Made by a program: the position numbers and the translations under genes. A DNA stretch of 64,000 nucleotides, from NCBI RefSeq assembly GCF_000382425.1, contig NZ_KB908291.1:372001-436000 (forward strand), written 5' to 3'. Below the pieces are notes generated by a model, which had not been told where the DNA came from, searched no databases, and was given only the letters and a program-made list of their open reading frames with translations. Shown piece after piece: positions 33,276-42,584 of this stretch (its first letter is position 1; every line of letters starts with the position of its first letter). The stretch is from Empedobacter brevis NBRC 14943 = ATCC 43319. Its GTDB lineage: Bacteria; Bacteroidota; Bacteroidia; Flavobacteriales; Weeksellaceae.

Positions 33276-33397
33276 GAAAGAAACAATTAAATATACCAAT
33301 ATTATTTTTATAATCGATTGAAAATTAAGGATTAAAAAAGTTGTTTAAGACAAAATATCCGGCTTTCTATTATTTAGGTCATAAATTATTTATCTTG

Positions 33398-33721
33398 TCA
33401 TCTATTATATTCATCAATTTTTATATTTCTGTTGGCATTGTTTGCCTCTTCTATGGCTTTCAGTATAGCAGCGATTTGAACTTTATCTATCCAATTTTTG
33501 CCAAAGAAAACATATTCTATTGTTTTTGTGTTCTTTATATCTTCTAACGGATTTTTTGAAAGTAACACTAAATCGGCATTATAGCCTGCTTTGATTTTCC
33601 CGGTATTGTTTTTCATCCAACTGCCGGGTTCTGCCGTTGCGGCGTAAAGTGCCTGTGCGTTTGTCATGCCGGATTCAGATAATGACTGTAATTCGTCATG
33701 CAGCGAAAATCCGGGAACCAT
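33398..33721 (-). pseudogene. C-terminal part of a broken amidohydrolase
   Basis: 107 codons beginning MVPGFSLHDELQSLSESGMT, followed by ALYAATAEPGSWM, GKIKAGYNADLVLLSKNPLED: the standard last quarter of a metal-dependent amidohydrolase of the imidazolonepropionase-like type. Its ATG overlaps the stop of the upstream part in a different frame. The His-rich and Asp-containing segment that normally precedes VPGFSLH is absent, so this is a fragment, not an independent protein. Confidence 0.75.
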
Positions 33722-34737
33722 TATAAAGGTGTTCCTTCAATAATTTTAGGATTCGCATATTTTAATTCTATTTTTTTCAGTTCAGATTTTAAATCAAATC
33801 GCTGCCGTGGAAAGCTTTCAACGATTGAAATGGTAGACGTTACACAGATATTGTTTTCTTTTATTTTTTTCGCAATTTGATTGGCATGTGCCTGTAAGAA
33901 ATTGAGGTATTCTTCCGGGTTTTTAGCAATTGATTTTCCAAAATCGTCCATATTTTTTTTGGTTATTTCTTCAATATGGGCCATTTCTTTCTGACCTGAC
34001 GGATAAAATGTTTCTAAGCTAACTAATGGTATATGCCCGACAACAGGAATATTGTATTTTTGGGCAATATCGATTGTTGTTTTAAACATTTCGGGATTAA
34101 CAAAACCATACATTTTAAGGGCGCCGTACCCTTGTTCTTTTAGTTTTTTTATTTCTTTTTCGGCCTTATTTTCAGTTGCATAATTGATGGATTGCCGGGT
34201 CCACTGGTAGTAATAGCCCTTTATTCCGCTTTCGCTGTATATGGGCGGAGAGGCGATAAAAAGCCGTGGTCCGATTCCGTTTTCCTGTATTGATTTTCGC
34301 CATTCTAAGGTAATTGGTCTTCCGGCCATTTCTCTCACAGAAGTTACGCCATTGGCTAAATACAGGAATAAATCGTTTTTACTTTCTTTTAAATGCACGT
34401 GTGAATCGATAAACCCGGGAATTAAATACTTGTTTGTTCCGTCGAGTATAACGGCATTTTTTTCAATGGATTGATGTGTGCCTAAACGAATTATTTTTCC
34501 GTTTTTTATAACGATATCCTGATTTTTGATGAAGTGGCTGCAATCTTCTGAAAGTACATTGGTGTTTTTTATGATGACTGTTTCAGCTTGTTTAACCATG
34601 GAAGAAACGGAAATAACTTCGGTCGATTTGCCTAATACTTTGTTCAATTCATTATCTGCCCAGAAAAATACACAACTAGTAATACCCAGTAATGCCATCA
34701 TTACGTACAGCCCTTTTCTGAATCTCATTTTCTTCAT
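33721..34737 (-). pseudogene. N-terminal part of a broken secreted amidohydrolase
   Basis: 338 codons. The lipobox-like signal (MMALLGITSC) is followed by VIIKNGKIIRLG, then YLIPGFIDSHVHL (first metal-binding HxH), NGVTSVREMAG, GALKMYGFVNPE and VVGHIPLV. The frame ends ANPKIIEGTPL-stop, and the remaining family sequence resumes out of frame at MVPGFSLH. Family members carry a GTD-type segment with the catalytic aspartate between these points; it is missing, so I infer an internal deletion plus frameshift rather than a single-base error. Confidence 0.75.
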
Positions 34738-34839
34738 AAATTTATTATTTTAATTGTGATGTAAAATAAGGTGATGAAAATGTGAATTCTGCTGTAAAAC
34801 AGGGATTAGGTACGAAATGGGCTGTTTTAGGGATGAAAA

Positions 34840-35649
34840 TTATAAGGACAATAATTGTTCTTTATACGTTTTAGAAACCGGGAGTTCCATTTGCGTCAAC
34901 AGTATTGTATTCTGATTTTTCCAGGCTTTAAAATGGGTCGGATTTATCAAATGCGAACGATGAATCTGAATTAAAAAATCAACATCTTCCTGAACTTTTT
35001 TAAGTGTACTGCGGATTAATTTTGTTTTGAGCTGCTGTTCATCTGTATAAAAAATTTCGACATAATTCTGAGAATTAGAAATACAGACTAAATCATTCCG
35101 GTTTATTTTCAGAATATCCAGTTTGTTTTCTCCCCTGATTACGATGTCATCATTACTGATGGTGGCAGTCTCCGTTTTGGCCGGAATAAGTTTTACCGAA
35201 TATCGCCTGGCTAACAGAAATATTGGTGTTGAAATGAGTGCTGATTTTAAAATGATGACCGTTAAAAACTCGACAAAACGATAGCCGCCATTTAAAACAG
35301 GGCTTTTGTAGTAAAAATAGGTGCTGAACAAAAAAAGCAGGTAAAAAGACAATAGGCTGATGAGCTCAAATCCAATGTTCCATTTTGCTATTTTGTCGTA
35401 CACTTTTTTCTGAAGCAAAGTAATTAATCCATAACACAGAAAAGCTATAAAACTGAATCCGCCACTTATAAGCAGCCATTGTTTGGCACTGATGGTTCCG
35501 TCGTCAAAGGGCTGGATAAAAAAAGCGAAAATAAAGAACCAGAAACTGATAAAAACTCCGATCAGCAAATGGTGTTTTACCGAAGGATTTATTTTTATGT
35601 TTCTTATAAGCAAGGTGTAAATATTGAAATTTTGCATTTTAAGTGTCAA
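34840..35649 (-). CDS. Membrane-linked LytTR-family transcriptional regulator
   Basis: 269 aa. Four hydrophobic segments (HHLLIGVFISFWFFIFAFFI, WLLISGGFSFIAFLCYGLIT, FELISLLSFYLLFLFSTYFY, LKSALISTPIFLLA) precede a LytTR domain: ILKINRNDLVCISNSQNYVE, KTKLIRSTLKKVQED, FLIQIHRSHLINPTHFKAW. IQPFDDG after the first helix is the usual QPFG-like loop of these Flavobacterial regulators. It starts near the stop of the HD-domain gene (8 bases), so both are probably in one transcript. Confidence 0.9.
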   Translation of the reverse strand: MTLKMQNFNIYTLLIRNIKINPSVKHHLLIGVFISFWFFIFAFFIQPFDDGTISAKQWLLISGGFSFIAFLCYGLITLLQKKVYDKIAKWNIGFELISLLSFYLLFLFSTYFYYKSPVLNGGYRFVEFLTVIILKSALISTPIFLLARRYSVKLIPAKTETATISNDDIVIRGENKLDILKINRNDLVCISNSQNYVEIFYTDEQQLKTKLIRSTLKKVQEDVDFLIQIHRSHLINPTHFKAWKNQNTILLTQMELPVSKTYKEQLLSL

Positions 35650-35657
35650 GGCGTTTT

Positions 35658-36254
35658 TTAGTCTTCTTTTTTCAGAATTCCTTTTTCAATACTTTCCTTC
35701 ATCAGGTTTTCTGCATACTTCCAAATGGTTGCTGAACCTTCTTTAATGGCTTTTTTCTTTTCATACACTTTTTCATACGGCACATTAAATTCTGCCCATG
35801 TACCTCCATTGTTCGAGGTGTTCTGCAGCAACGGTTCTAACCTGTCCATGGTTTTTGCAAATTTGGCTTCATTGGTATGACCGTCTTCAAATTCTTTCCA
35901 GATGGTTATAAACTCTTCCGCCTGCTCTGCCGGTAAAAGTCCGAATATTCTTTTTGCAGCGCTCAGCTCTTCGTCTGTATTTGTATGGTTTTTGGCAGTG
36001 TCGTAAATAAATGTGTCGCCTGCGTCTATTTCCACAATATCATGGATTAATACCATTTTTAAAACTTTTAGCACATCAACCGGATGGTCAGCATGTTCTG
36101 CCAGTACAATAGTCATCATGGCTAAATGCCAGCTATGTTCCGCATCGTTTTCGTGCCTGTCGCTATTGAATAATTTCGTTTTGCGCAGCATGTATTTTAA
36201 CTTGTCAATCTCTTTAATAAAGGCTATTTGTTTTACTAAATGGTCAGCATTCAT
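35658..36254 (-). CDS. HD-domain hydrolase (YfbR/HDDC2-like nucleotidase)
   Basis: 198 aa. HD superfamily metal-binding residues are visible in order: RHENDAEHSWHLAMM (first His), VLIHDIVEIDAGD (His-Asp), and FAKTMDRLEPLL (last Asp). This pattern and length fit the 5'-deoxynucleotidase/HDDC2 group, which removes phosphate from deoxynucleotides. Cytosolic. It lies directly upstream of the LytTR gene on the same strand. Confidence 0.9.
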   Translation of the reverse strand: MNADHLVKQIAFIKEIDKLKYMLRKTKLFNSDRHENDAEHSWHLAMMTIVLAEHADHPVDVLKVLKMVLIHDIVEIDAGDTFIYDTAKNHTNTDEELSAAKRIFGLLPAEQAEEFITIWKEFEDGHTNEAKFAKTMDRLEPLLQNTSNNGGTWAEFNVPYEKVYEKKKAIKEGSATIWKYAENLMKESIEKGILKKED

Positions 36255-36361
36255 GTTAAGGATAAAAAATATTTAATAACAGTCTAAAGTTATGAAAAAT
36301 AGAAAAACTTCGCCTATGGTTTAACCTTTTCGTCCAAGGTTTAAACTTTTCTTTTCGCCCA

Positions 36362-36387
36362 TAGCCCATAGTTTAAACCATGGGCTA
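36362..36387. repeat. Palindromic repeat P6
   Basis: TAGCCCATAGTTTAAACCATGGGCTA has one mismatch between arms. Its right end supplies the stop codon (TAG, 36385-36387) of the next minus-strand lipoprotein gene. Two decayed relatives lie just left (CTATGGTTTAACC at 36313 and CCAAGGTTTAAAC at 36335). Confidence 0.85.
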
Positions 36388-37167
36388 AAGATTGTCGGTT
36401 ATTTTTACTTTGTAATACTCATATTCGTTGCCATCTTCTTTGTATTGGATAATCTCCCCGAAATAGAGTGTTGTATCGTCTGTCCAGAATTCCTTTTCGG
36501 TTGTACAAAGCCACTGGTTGTATTGCTTTTTAAACATTTTATCGAGTTCGAATACTTTTTGAAATGTCCCGTTTTTCTTTTCCTGGATAAAATAATAGTA
36601 GCACTCCTGCCCTTCAAATACTTTATTGAGTCTGTATTTTTCGCCGGGCGATGTTATAATCAGTTCCAGGTTACCTATAGCATAGGTGCCTTGTCCGGTT
36701 GTTAAATTAAAGCTGACATCGGTGGTATGGCCACATTCGAGTAAAAGCACATCCTCAGCCGGAAAATATGCCACAAAACTACATTCGCTTACATCGACTT
36801 CGTTTTGATTTGAAATTCCGTTTCTGAAATGGATTGCATTAATTCCTAAATAATTGCCCGTTTCTTTAAAATCGACTATCCCGGATAATTGTTGTTGCAC
36901 GGTTTTAAAATCGGTTACCTTTTCCAACGGTTTATTTACTTTGGCGTGCTGACGGGCAGTATGAAATTCTTTTGCACTTATTTTTTCTATTTGCAGTGTT
37001 TTTTTAACCGGATGCGGATGTGACGAAGCAACGGTATCGGTGGCCGTTATTTTAGGATTCAGGGTTTCATTAGATGGTTTGACGGTATTTATTTTGATCT
37101 CCTGTTTGCAGGATATGATTCCTGTAGTCAATACGATAATGACCGATAGTTTTTTTATAGATTTCAT
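36385..37167 (-). CDS. Lipoprotein of unknown function
   Basis: 260 aa. Signal with lipobox (VIIVLTTGIISC). The mature protein has a polar, probably disordered start, then ISAKEFHTARQHAKVNKPLE and a beta-rich region with two cysteines (DVSECSFVAYFPAEDVLLLECG). Its start overlaps the stop of the upstream lipoprotein in ATGA. Its stop codon lies in a dispersed palindrome, so the original C-terminus may have been changed by insertion of the repeat. Confidence 0.68.
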   Translation of the reverse strand: MKSIKKLSVIIVLTTGIISCKQEIKINTVKPSNETLNPKITATDTVASSHPHPVKKTLQIEKISAKEFHTARQHAKVNKPLEKVTDFKTVQQQLSGIVDFKETGNYLGINAIHFRNGISNQNEVDVSECSFVAYFPAEDVLLLECGHTTDVSFNLTTGQGTYAIGNLELIITSPGEKYRLNKVFEGQECYYYFIQEKKNGTFQKVFELDKMFKKQYNQWLCTTEKEFWTDDTTLYFGEIIQYKEDGNEYEYYKVKITDNL

Positions 37168-37760
37168 TTTCTTATAGTATGGTAGACGTTAAAAGCGGTG
37201 TAAATACGCGTTTCTTTCCGTTTACCGTTTTTATAGATTTCGACTTTCTCTTTGTCGCCCGATTTTTTATTGAAATAGATGATTTCGGTGACCATTCTTT
37301 TTCTGTTGAACAACTCTGTTTTAAGGTTCCGGCCGTCTTCCTGGTAATGTATGCTGCTCAGGTTGCCGTTCTTTTTATAAAAATACGTTTTTGAATTATA
37401 AAAATTGCCTTGTTCAATGGTTTTACCTTCATAAACGTAGCTGGCGGTATATTTTCCTTCCTGAATGAGTTGTTGTTTATCGTTATAGATAAAATAATAC
37501 GAGCCATCTTTCGGATTGCGCAGTTCATAACGCATGGCTAATTGTGCTTTTGAACATGGTCGGTGCTGTACGTATTCTTCTGCCCGGAAAACCGCAGTAT
37601 CATTTTGCGAAACCCAGAGTGTATCGGTATCCTGTACACCTGTTTTTTGGTATATGTTGTATGTGATTTTCTTGTCTGTTTGGGAATCATCATTTGTATG
37701 GCACCCCGTACAGCCAGAGGTAATCGTCAGCACAAGAATTAGTAAGGATAAGATATTCAT
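37164..37760 (-). CDS. Lipoprotein with MORN-like repeats
   Basis: 198 aa. Signal MNILSLLILVLTITSGC with lipobox Cys17. The later part has repeated YxxGxxx patterns (KDGSYYFIYNDKQQLIQEGK, GKTIEQGNFYNSKTYFYKKN, KEKVEIYKNGKRKETRIY), similar to MORN-variant/YwqK-like repeats. Translationally coupled (ATGA) with the next lipoprotein, and 27 bases behind a third one: a run of three exported lipoproteins, probably acting together. Function unknown. Confidence 0.7.
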   Translation of the reverse strand: MNILSLLILVLTITSGCTGCHTNDDSQTDKKITYNIYQKTGVQDTDTLWVSQNDTAVFRAEEYVQHRPCSKAQLAMRYELRNPKDGSYYFIYNDKQQLIQEGKYTASYVYEGKTIEQGNFYNSKTYFYKKNGNLSSIHYQEDGRNLKTELFNRKRMVTEIIYFNKKSGDKEKVEIYKNGKRKETRIYTAFNVYHTIRK

Positions 37761-37787
37761 TTGTATTTTTTTGTTGCTATTATTGTG

Positions 37788-38735
37788 TTAACACGGAAAC
37801 CACCAGTGCATAAAGTAAACTCTTCCGTCTTTAAAAAATAGTTTAATATGCCCGTCGGAGATGCCTTTTTCATCTTCTTTTAACTGTATAACCCACAGTT
37901 TTCCTTCTTTATCCATGCCCAACCTTCCTTTTACGGCAGTCGGAAACAGTTGTTCTATCGCATTCATTGTGGTATGGGTATCTATGCGGATGCCTTTGTA
38001 GGTGATAAAATTACCGTTGCGAAACCAGAATTCATCTACCGCTACGCTGTCGTTACTGGTTTCAAAACGCGAGCCGTTTTTATAGCAATAGGTATCGTCG
38101 GGGGCTTCGGTATCGAAAATGGTAACACATGGAGCTTCTTCTGAAAGTCGTTTTATGCTGTCGGGTTGACCAAAAACTTTTTCAAAGTCACGGCGTGTAA
38201 AAAACCGTTTCAGCTTACCATTGAAGCGGATATCTTCTGCCAGCATTACGTCATTTGAGACAGCACCCGCGCCGGGCTTGGCAATGGGTGCACCGGTATT
38301 GCACAACTTATACCAGTCGTTTTTCTGAAGAAGGGTTGTATCGTATTGTAAAACCTGTGGATTATCCGGGTCGTTGGTAATGTCCAGCAGTTTACCTGTC
38401 TGCCGGTAAAGTTCCAGCCAGCCTACGGCATGTTCTGTTACTCTTTTTTCGGAAGGTGTTTCGGAAATATCATTGATTACATACAGTTTAATGGTGGCTT
38501 TTTCAGGTGTCAGATAGGCAATCCGCGCTTGTACCACCGTATCGTTAAAATGCGTAAATGCAACGGCATTACTCGACCTGACAAGATTCGACAACAGTTG
38601 TTCACACGAAACGGCTGTTTGTACCATTTTACTGTCGGCATGGACAGTATCTGTTCCCTGCTGGGTTTTATGATCTGAAGGTCCCCGGCATGAAAACAAT
38701 GCAATGGTTATAAAAAGGATGAATAGTCTTGACAT
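37788..38735 (-). CDS. Lipoprotein of unknown function
   Basis: 315 aa from ATG 38735, which gives a lipobox signal (MSRLFILFITIALFSC); a longer frame to 38774 adds only polar residues before it. The mature part has VSCEQLLSNLVRSSN, a middle region FTRRDFEKVFGQPDSIKRLS and an end with KLWVIQLKEDEKGISDGHIK. The last block is a wedge of alternating polar and aromatic residues as in beta sheets. First gene of the three-lipoprotein unit; R3 repeats lie just upstream. Confidence 0.7.
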   Translation of the reverse strand: MSRLFILFITIALFSCRGPSDHKTQQGTDTVHADSKMVQTAVSCEQLLSNLVRSSNAVAFTHFNDTVVQARIAYLTPEKATIKLYVINDISETPSEKRVTEHAVGWLELYRQTGKLLDITNDPDNPQVLQYDTTLLQKNDWYKLCNTGAPIAKPGAGAVSNDVMLAEDIRFNGKLKRFFTRRDFEKVFGQPDSIKRLSEEAPCVTIFDTEAPDDTYCYKNGSRFETSNDSVAVDEFWFRNGNFITYKGIRIDTHTTMNAIEQLFPTAVKGRLGMDKEGKLWVIQLKEDEKGISDGHIKLFFKDGRVYFMHWWFPC

Positions 38736-38755
38736 AGGTTGCTCTTTTGCTTTTT

Positions 38756-38935
38756 TTATTTCACGGATATGCACAGAGATTTGCTGTCTGCATTTATCTG
38801 CGTAATCTGCGGGCTATTATTTTTTTTCCGTGTATATCGCTGATTTTCACTGATTGTTTTGTTCTGCACATTCTTTCTGCGTTTATCTGCGTAATCTGCG
38901 GGCTGTTTCCTCACTTATGTATATGGAAATCTGCT
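38756..38935 (+). repeat. Dispersed repeat R3, two partial units
   Basis: Contains TTTATCTGCGTAATCTGCGG twice (38791 and 38881 region), CACGGATATGCACAGAGATT and CGCTGATTTTCACTGATTGT. Same family as 25451-25680, in a different arrangement. Confidence 0.8.
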
Positions 38936-38940
38936 GTTTT

Positions 38941-39414
38941 TCACGTCAGATTTGTCACTATCTTTTTCAAAAGGACAATTTGCCCCAGATGATAGTAGCT
39001 GTGTTCTATCATACCGTCGATATTTCTTTGATAACTGCCGTATTTTTCATCTACAAAATGTTCCTGCAATTTTTCTTCAGGCAGTTTTTCAATTAGCTGA
39101 GCGAGTTCTTCCGAATCTTTCCAGAAGCGCGCAAGGAAAGCCTCCCATTGTGCCTGTGATTCCATCGGAGGAAAATCGAAACTATACTGGTCTTTTATGT
39201 CTAAGTTTCCTCCCAGAAATACATTTTTTACCCCGTTGATATAGTAATGAATGTGTTGTGCAAGCAGGGAAATGGTATTGACATCCTGACATTTTGCCGT
39301 GGCTGTTTTCCAATCGATATTTTCCAGCTCGTTTTTAAAATTTGTATTGGCTATCCAGGTGCCGTTCAGGGTGACTTCGCGCAACCGGTTGGCCAGTTTG
39401 GTTTGATGGTTCAT
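38941..39414 (-). CDS. DinB-like (DUF1572-type) four-helix protein
   Basis: 157 aa. The helical DinB fold is indicated by the early NRLREVTLNGTWIANTNFKN, conserved QHIHYYINGVKNVFLGG with a metal-type His, and the final MIEHSYYHLGQIVLLKKI, where HxxxH supplies further ligands. Such proteins are metal-dependent, often thiol-transferase-like enzymes with unknown substrate. Cytosolic. Another DinB-like gene lies at 41878. Confidence 0.82.
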   Translation of the reverse strand: MNHQTKLANRLREVTLNGTWIANTNFKNELENIDWKTATAKCQDVNTISLLAQHIHYYINGVKNVFLGGNLDIKDQYSFDFPPMESQAQWEAFLARFWKDSEELAQLIEKLPEEKLQEHFVDEKYGSYQRNIDGMIEHSYYHLGQIVLLKKIVTNLT

Positions 39415-39458
39415 GTTTTATTGTTTTTTCTCACAGATTTCAGGAGTGTTCACGGAAA

Positions 39459-39500
39459 GATATCTTTAGCTCATGGTTTAAACCATGGGCGAAAGATATC
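39459..39500. repeat. Palindromic repeat P7 with extended arms
   Basis: Core GCTCATGGTTTAAACCATGGGC (one mismatch) is flanked by GATATCTTT on the left and AAAGATATC on the right, extending the inverted repeat to about 42 bases. R3-like sequence (TCACAGATTTCAGGAGTGTT) precedes it. Confidence 0.85.
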
Positions 39501-39536
39501 CGTTCAATATATTCTGTGTTTTCTTTGCGCTTATTT

Positions 39537-40388
39537 TTATCCATTCAGCAATGCCTCGGCACTCATTTTACCAAAATTATTGGCTGCCAAAGGACTGTCG
39601 CCTGTAATTAACTTTCTGTCGGTGAAGCAGGCGCCTGAAATGTCATTATTTAAAATTTCTACACCTAAGGCTTCTAATTTTTCGCCGTAGAACCATGGCA
39701 TTTCACCGGGTACATACCCTATTCCGGGTGTTTGTGTATCGATTACATCCGGGAAAGATTTTATCCGGTAACCTTTGTACGGGAAGTTTTCGGGTGCTTC
39801 GTTATGCGCAGCAGCCAATAATGCGGCCGGTCCGTGGCAGATGGCCAGCATAAATTTACCGCTATCAATGGACCAGTTGATGACTTTTTTCAGGTCGTCA
39901 TTTTCCGGTAATCCCAGCATAGCACCGTGGCCTCCGGGCAGAAATACCGCAACATATTCGGTATCGGACTCCATATTGCCCGCTACAAAATCTGCCAGGC
40001 TTTTTGGTTGCTGAAACTGTGTACTATATTTCTCGAAAATGCTTTTTACAGCTTCGTCTTCCGAAGGCATTGCCCACATTTCTATGGCTACGGGAGCACC
40101 TGTAGGCGTGAAAATAGCAGCTTCGAATCCTGCTGCTTCCAGGTGCAGCATCGGGACTAATGTTTCTACGGGATGGTTTCCTGTCGAGAACTTTTTACCG
40201 TTTTTCATCGTCATATACCGTTCTTCGGTACACACGACCATTATTTTTTTATGCTTGTCGGTATTGGGGTTGTCATACTTGCTGAAATCGTAATCGGTTT
40301 TAGCCGCTACAAATTGCGAGCGCGAAAACGGTGATGGTTCGTAACCGATGCCGTCAAAAACGGGTTCTTTGCTTAATTCTTGTGTCAT
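39537..40388 (-). CDS. hchA: Hsp31-type chaperone/glyoxalase III (DJ-1/PfpI superfamily)
   Basis: 283 aa, the length of HchA. DJ-1/PfpI nucleophile elbow FMLAICHGPAALLAAAH with the reactive Cys, GGHGAMLGLPEND before it, and the His-containing flanks. The N-terminal part PSPFSRSQFVAAKTDYDFS and PTGAPVAIEMWAMPSED are typical for Hsp31. It detoxifies methylglyoxal and has been described as a holding chaperone; acts in the cytosol. Single gene among small stress or detoxification genes, with R3 repeats upstream. Confidence 0.88.
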   Translation of the reverse strand: MTQELSKEPVFDGIGYEPSPFSRSQFVAAKTDYDFSKYDNPNTDKHKKIMVVCTEERYMTMKNGKKFSTGNHPVETLVPMLHLEAAGFEAAIFTPTGAPVAIEMWAMPSEDEAVKSIFEKYSTQFQQPKSLADFVAGNMESDTEYVAVFLPGGHGAMLGLPENDDLKKVINWSIDSGKFMLAICHGPAALLAAAHNEAPENFPYKGYRIKSFPDVIDTQTPGIGYVPGEMPWFYGEKLEALGVEILNNDISGACFTDRKLITGDSPLAANNFGKMSAEALLNG

Positions 40389-40436
40389 AATGGTTGTTTT
40401 TAAGTTGATTTTGATAATGTTATGGTTATTTTTTTT

Positions 40437-40640
40437 CTCTCTCAGATTTCAAGGATGTCCACATAAATTTATTTCCCGCTGATGTCGCTGATTTTCGCTG
40501 ATCGTTTTATCCTACACATTTTTTCTGCGTTTATCTGCGGGCTATTATTTTTCTACCGCTGATTTATTTCTTTATTTTTATTCTCACTGATTTCACGGAA
40601 GTGTACAGAACTAAACAAATCTGTGTTATTCTGTCTCGTC
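40437..40640 (+). repeat. Dispersed repeat R3
   Basis: CTCAGATTTCAAGGATGTCC, TTTCCCGCTGATGTCGCTGA, TTTTTCTGCGTTTATCTGCG and a second CACTGATTTCACGGAAGTGT: same family as 25451-25680 and 38756-38935. No gene fits in this 265-base gap. Confidence 0.8.
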
Positions 40641-40655
40641 TGTGAGTTATTATTG

Positions 40656-41093
40656 TCACTTCACCCTGCAGGAGCATTCATAATGGGCACTGATATAGGC
40701 AATAGACTCTTTGCAGAGTGTTTCTAAAACGGAAAGGTCAATATCGGACAGTTTTTTCACATAGATACAGGCTTTGCTCATTTTGAATTTGCCGAGATGA
40801 TCCATCACAGCTTTACTGCGTTCTGTGTCGGAATAAACATACAGGGAAAAAGCGGCTTTTCGAGGGGAAAACGCAATAACGGGCGCATCTCCTTCGTGTC
40901 CGCTGGCGTATTTGTAATGGTAATTGCCAAAGCCGATAATGGTGGGTCCCCACATAGCAGGCGCAGCACCGGACCATTCCTGCATGAGTTCTATCAGCCG
41001 GAAGCTGTCTGCTTTTTTCTGGTCGTTGTCAACATAGGTGTTTACAAAATCGGTCACGTCCTGTCCCGTATAGGTGGTTTTAGTTTTTGCCAT
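40656..41093 (-). CDS. DUF1801-family protein
   Basis: 145 aa from ATG 41093 (MAKTKTTYTGQDVTDFVNTY); the longer frame to 41150 overlaps the upstream gene and is less likely. DUF1801 features: RLIELMQEWSGAAPAMWGPT, IIGFGNYHYKYASG, and FSPRKAAFSLYVY. A small cytosolic alpha/beta protein without known reaction. Last gene of a four-gene minus-strand run (DinB, VOC, DUF2200, DUF1801) with gaps of 1-35 bases. Confidence 0.87.
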   Translation of the reverse strand: MAKTKTTYTGQDVTDFVNTYVDNDQKKADSFRLIELMQEWSGAAPAMWGPTIIGFGNYHYKYASGHEGDAPVIAFSPRKAAFSLYVYSDTERSKAVMDHLGKFKMSKACIYVKKLSDIDLSVLETLCKESIAYISAHYECSCRVK

Positions 41094-41103
41094 GATTTTG
41101 AAA

Positions 41104-41466
41104 TTATTGCCGTAAGATCTTGTCCATTTTTCTTCCTTTTGCCAGTTCATCCACCAGTTTATCTAGGTACCTGGCCTGGCGGGTCAGCGGATTTTCGATT
41201 TCTTCTATACGATAGCCGCAGATAACACCTGTTATCAGGTTGGCGTTGGGGTTAAGTTTAGCCTTTTCAAAAAAGGTTTCAAACGTGGCTTTATCGTCAA
41301 TGAGTTTTTGCAATTGTTTCGCATCAAAACCGGTAAGCCATTCAATGACCTGTTGCAGCTCTTCTTTTGTACGGCCTTTGCTTTCTACTTTGGTGATATA
41401 ATGCGGATATACGGATGCAAAGGTCATTTTCGCAATGCGCGCATCGTGTTCGGGCGTTGTTTTCAT
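41104..41466 (-). CDS. DUF2200-family protein
   Basis: 120 aa, the normal length for DUF2200. Characteristic: [37 protein letters not shown], and [20 protein letters not shown]. Cytosolic, function unknown. It begins 1 base after the stop of the VOC gene and ends 10 bases before the DUF1801 start, so the three are very likely one transcript. Confidence 0.88.
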   Translation of the reverse strand: MKTTPEHDARIAKMTFASVYPHYITKVESKGRTKEELQQVIEWLTGFDAKQLQKLIDDKATFETFFEKAKLNPNANLITGVICGYRIEEIENPLTRQARYLDKLVDELAKGRKMDKILRQ

Positions 41467-41467
41467 A

Positions 41468-41842
41468 TCAATCTGTTTGTGTGCTTACCGCCCAGTAGTT
41501 ACCTGCAAAATCGTAGAATGCTCCTCTGGTGTCGGGGTCGCCTGGTTTTTCAATAGGTTCACAGCCGTTTTCAACGGCTTTTTCAAATGTTTTGAAAACA
41601 TCGGGGACATATAGATGCAGCATGGTTTTGTTTGCGGCATACTCTTCAGTGCTGTCGCTTATCATGATAACACTGTCGTCCAGTTTTACTTCTATGTGAC
41701 CAATTTTTCCGTCTTCACGGTCGAATCGTCTCAGTATCTTACCATCAAAAACTGCGACCAGCAAATCGACCAGCTTTAGGGCATTGTCTACAATTAAATA
41801 AGGTGAAAGCGAATTGTACTGCTCGGGTTTATAGTTTTTCAT
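41468..41842 (-). CDS. VOC-family (PhnB/glyoxalase-like) protein
   Basis: 124 aa. [20 protein letters not shown] begins the first module, and [20 protein letters not shown] with [20 protein letters not shown] the second; the end [19 protein letters not shown] is the usual last strand. The His in GHIEV and Glu-type ligands suggest a metal site. Cytosolic, substrate unknown. Second gene in the DinB-VOC-DUF2200-DUF1801 run. Confidence 0.87.
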   Translation of the reverse strand: MKNYKPEQYNSLSPYLIVDNALKLVDLLVAVFDGKILRRFDREDGKIGHIEVKLDDSVIMISDSTEEYAANKTMLHLYVPDVFKTFEKAVENGCEPIEKPGDPDTRGAFYDFAGNYWAVSTQTD

Positions 41843-41877
41843 GTTGTTTTCATTTTACAGGGTGGAATATTTTAGGA

Positions 41878-42360
41878 TTACTCTTTTTGATTTAACAGTT
41901 TCAGTGTAATCCCGATTTGTCCTAAATGGTAAATATCGTGATGAATCAATCCTTCTACTAGGTATTTGTAGGAATAACCGGGTACGTAATCGTTTTCTTC
42001 CAGATAAGCATCGGTTTTGTCTGCCAGCAGGTTCACTAATTCGGTTTGACTTTCTAATAAGTCTGTTTTTAATTTTTCCCACCCAATGGTTTTCAGCTCT
42101 TCGTTAGTCCGCCAGTTTTCGGGGCTGTCCATGGTAACATATGATTTGACGCCCTGTAATTTTTTGATACCTTCAATGCGCCAAATCAGGATATGCGCCG
42201 CTAGTTCTGCCACGCTGTGAAGTTCCGGAAGGGGCCTGATAAAAGCGTTTTCTTCGTTTACGTTTTCCAGTTTTTTACTGAAATTTTCGTCCAGCCAGCT
42301 GCTTCCCTCATTGTTATTTTTTAATTGCTGCACAAAGTTGTTAATCAGTTTATTTTCCAT
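41878..42360 (-). CDS. DinB-family protein
   Basis: 160 aa, four-helix DinB fold: ELHSVAELAAHILIWRIEGI (first metal His at AAHIL), middle helix around ELKTIGWEKLKTDLLESQTE, and VEGLIHHDIYHLGQIGITLK, with the HHDIYH metal site near the end. Likely a metal-dependent enzyme of unknown substrate. First gene of a four-gene run; 35 bases before the VOC gene. Confidence 0.88.
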   Translation of the reverse strand: MENKLINNFVQQLKNNNEGSSWLDENFSKKLENVNEENAFIRPLPELHSVAELAAHILIWRIEGIKKLQGVKSYVTMDSPENWRTNEELKTIGWEKLKTDLLESQTELVNLLADKTDAYLEENDYVPGYSYKYLVEGLIHHDIYHLGQIGITLKLLNQKE

Positions 42361-42507
42361 CCTTTTTCAATTATTGTTTTACCATCCGGCTAAACGACAC
42401 GCTTCAAGTTACATGATAACGGGCAGTGAATGTCTAAGATACAAAAAAAGCGGATGTAATTTATATTCGCTTTTTCTCTCACGAATTTCACGGATATTCA
42501 CGGAAAG

Positions 42508-42547
42508 ATATCTTTAGCCCATGGTTTAAACCATGGGCTAAAGATAT
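42508..42547. repeat. Palindromic repeat P8, 40-bp perfect
   Basis: Twenty bases (from ATATCTTTAGCCCATGGTTT) pair exactly with the next twenty with no loop. Core is the common GCCCATGGTTTAAACCATGGGC, with the same ATATCTTTA flank as P7. R3-like TCACGAATTTCACGGATATT lies immediately left. Confidence 0.92.
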
Positions 42548-42584
42548 ATATTACGTTTCATTTTATACTTCATATTAACCTTCC

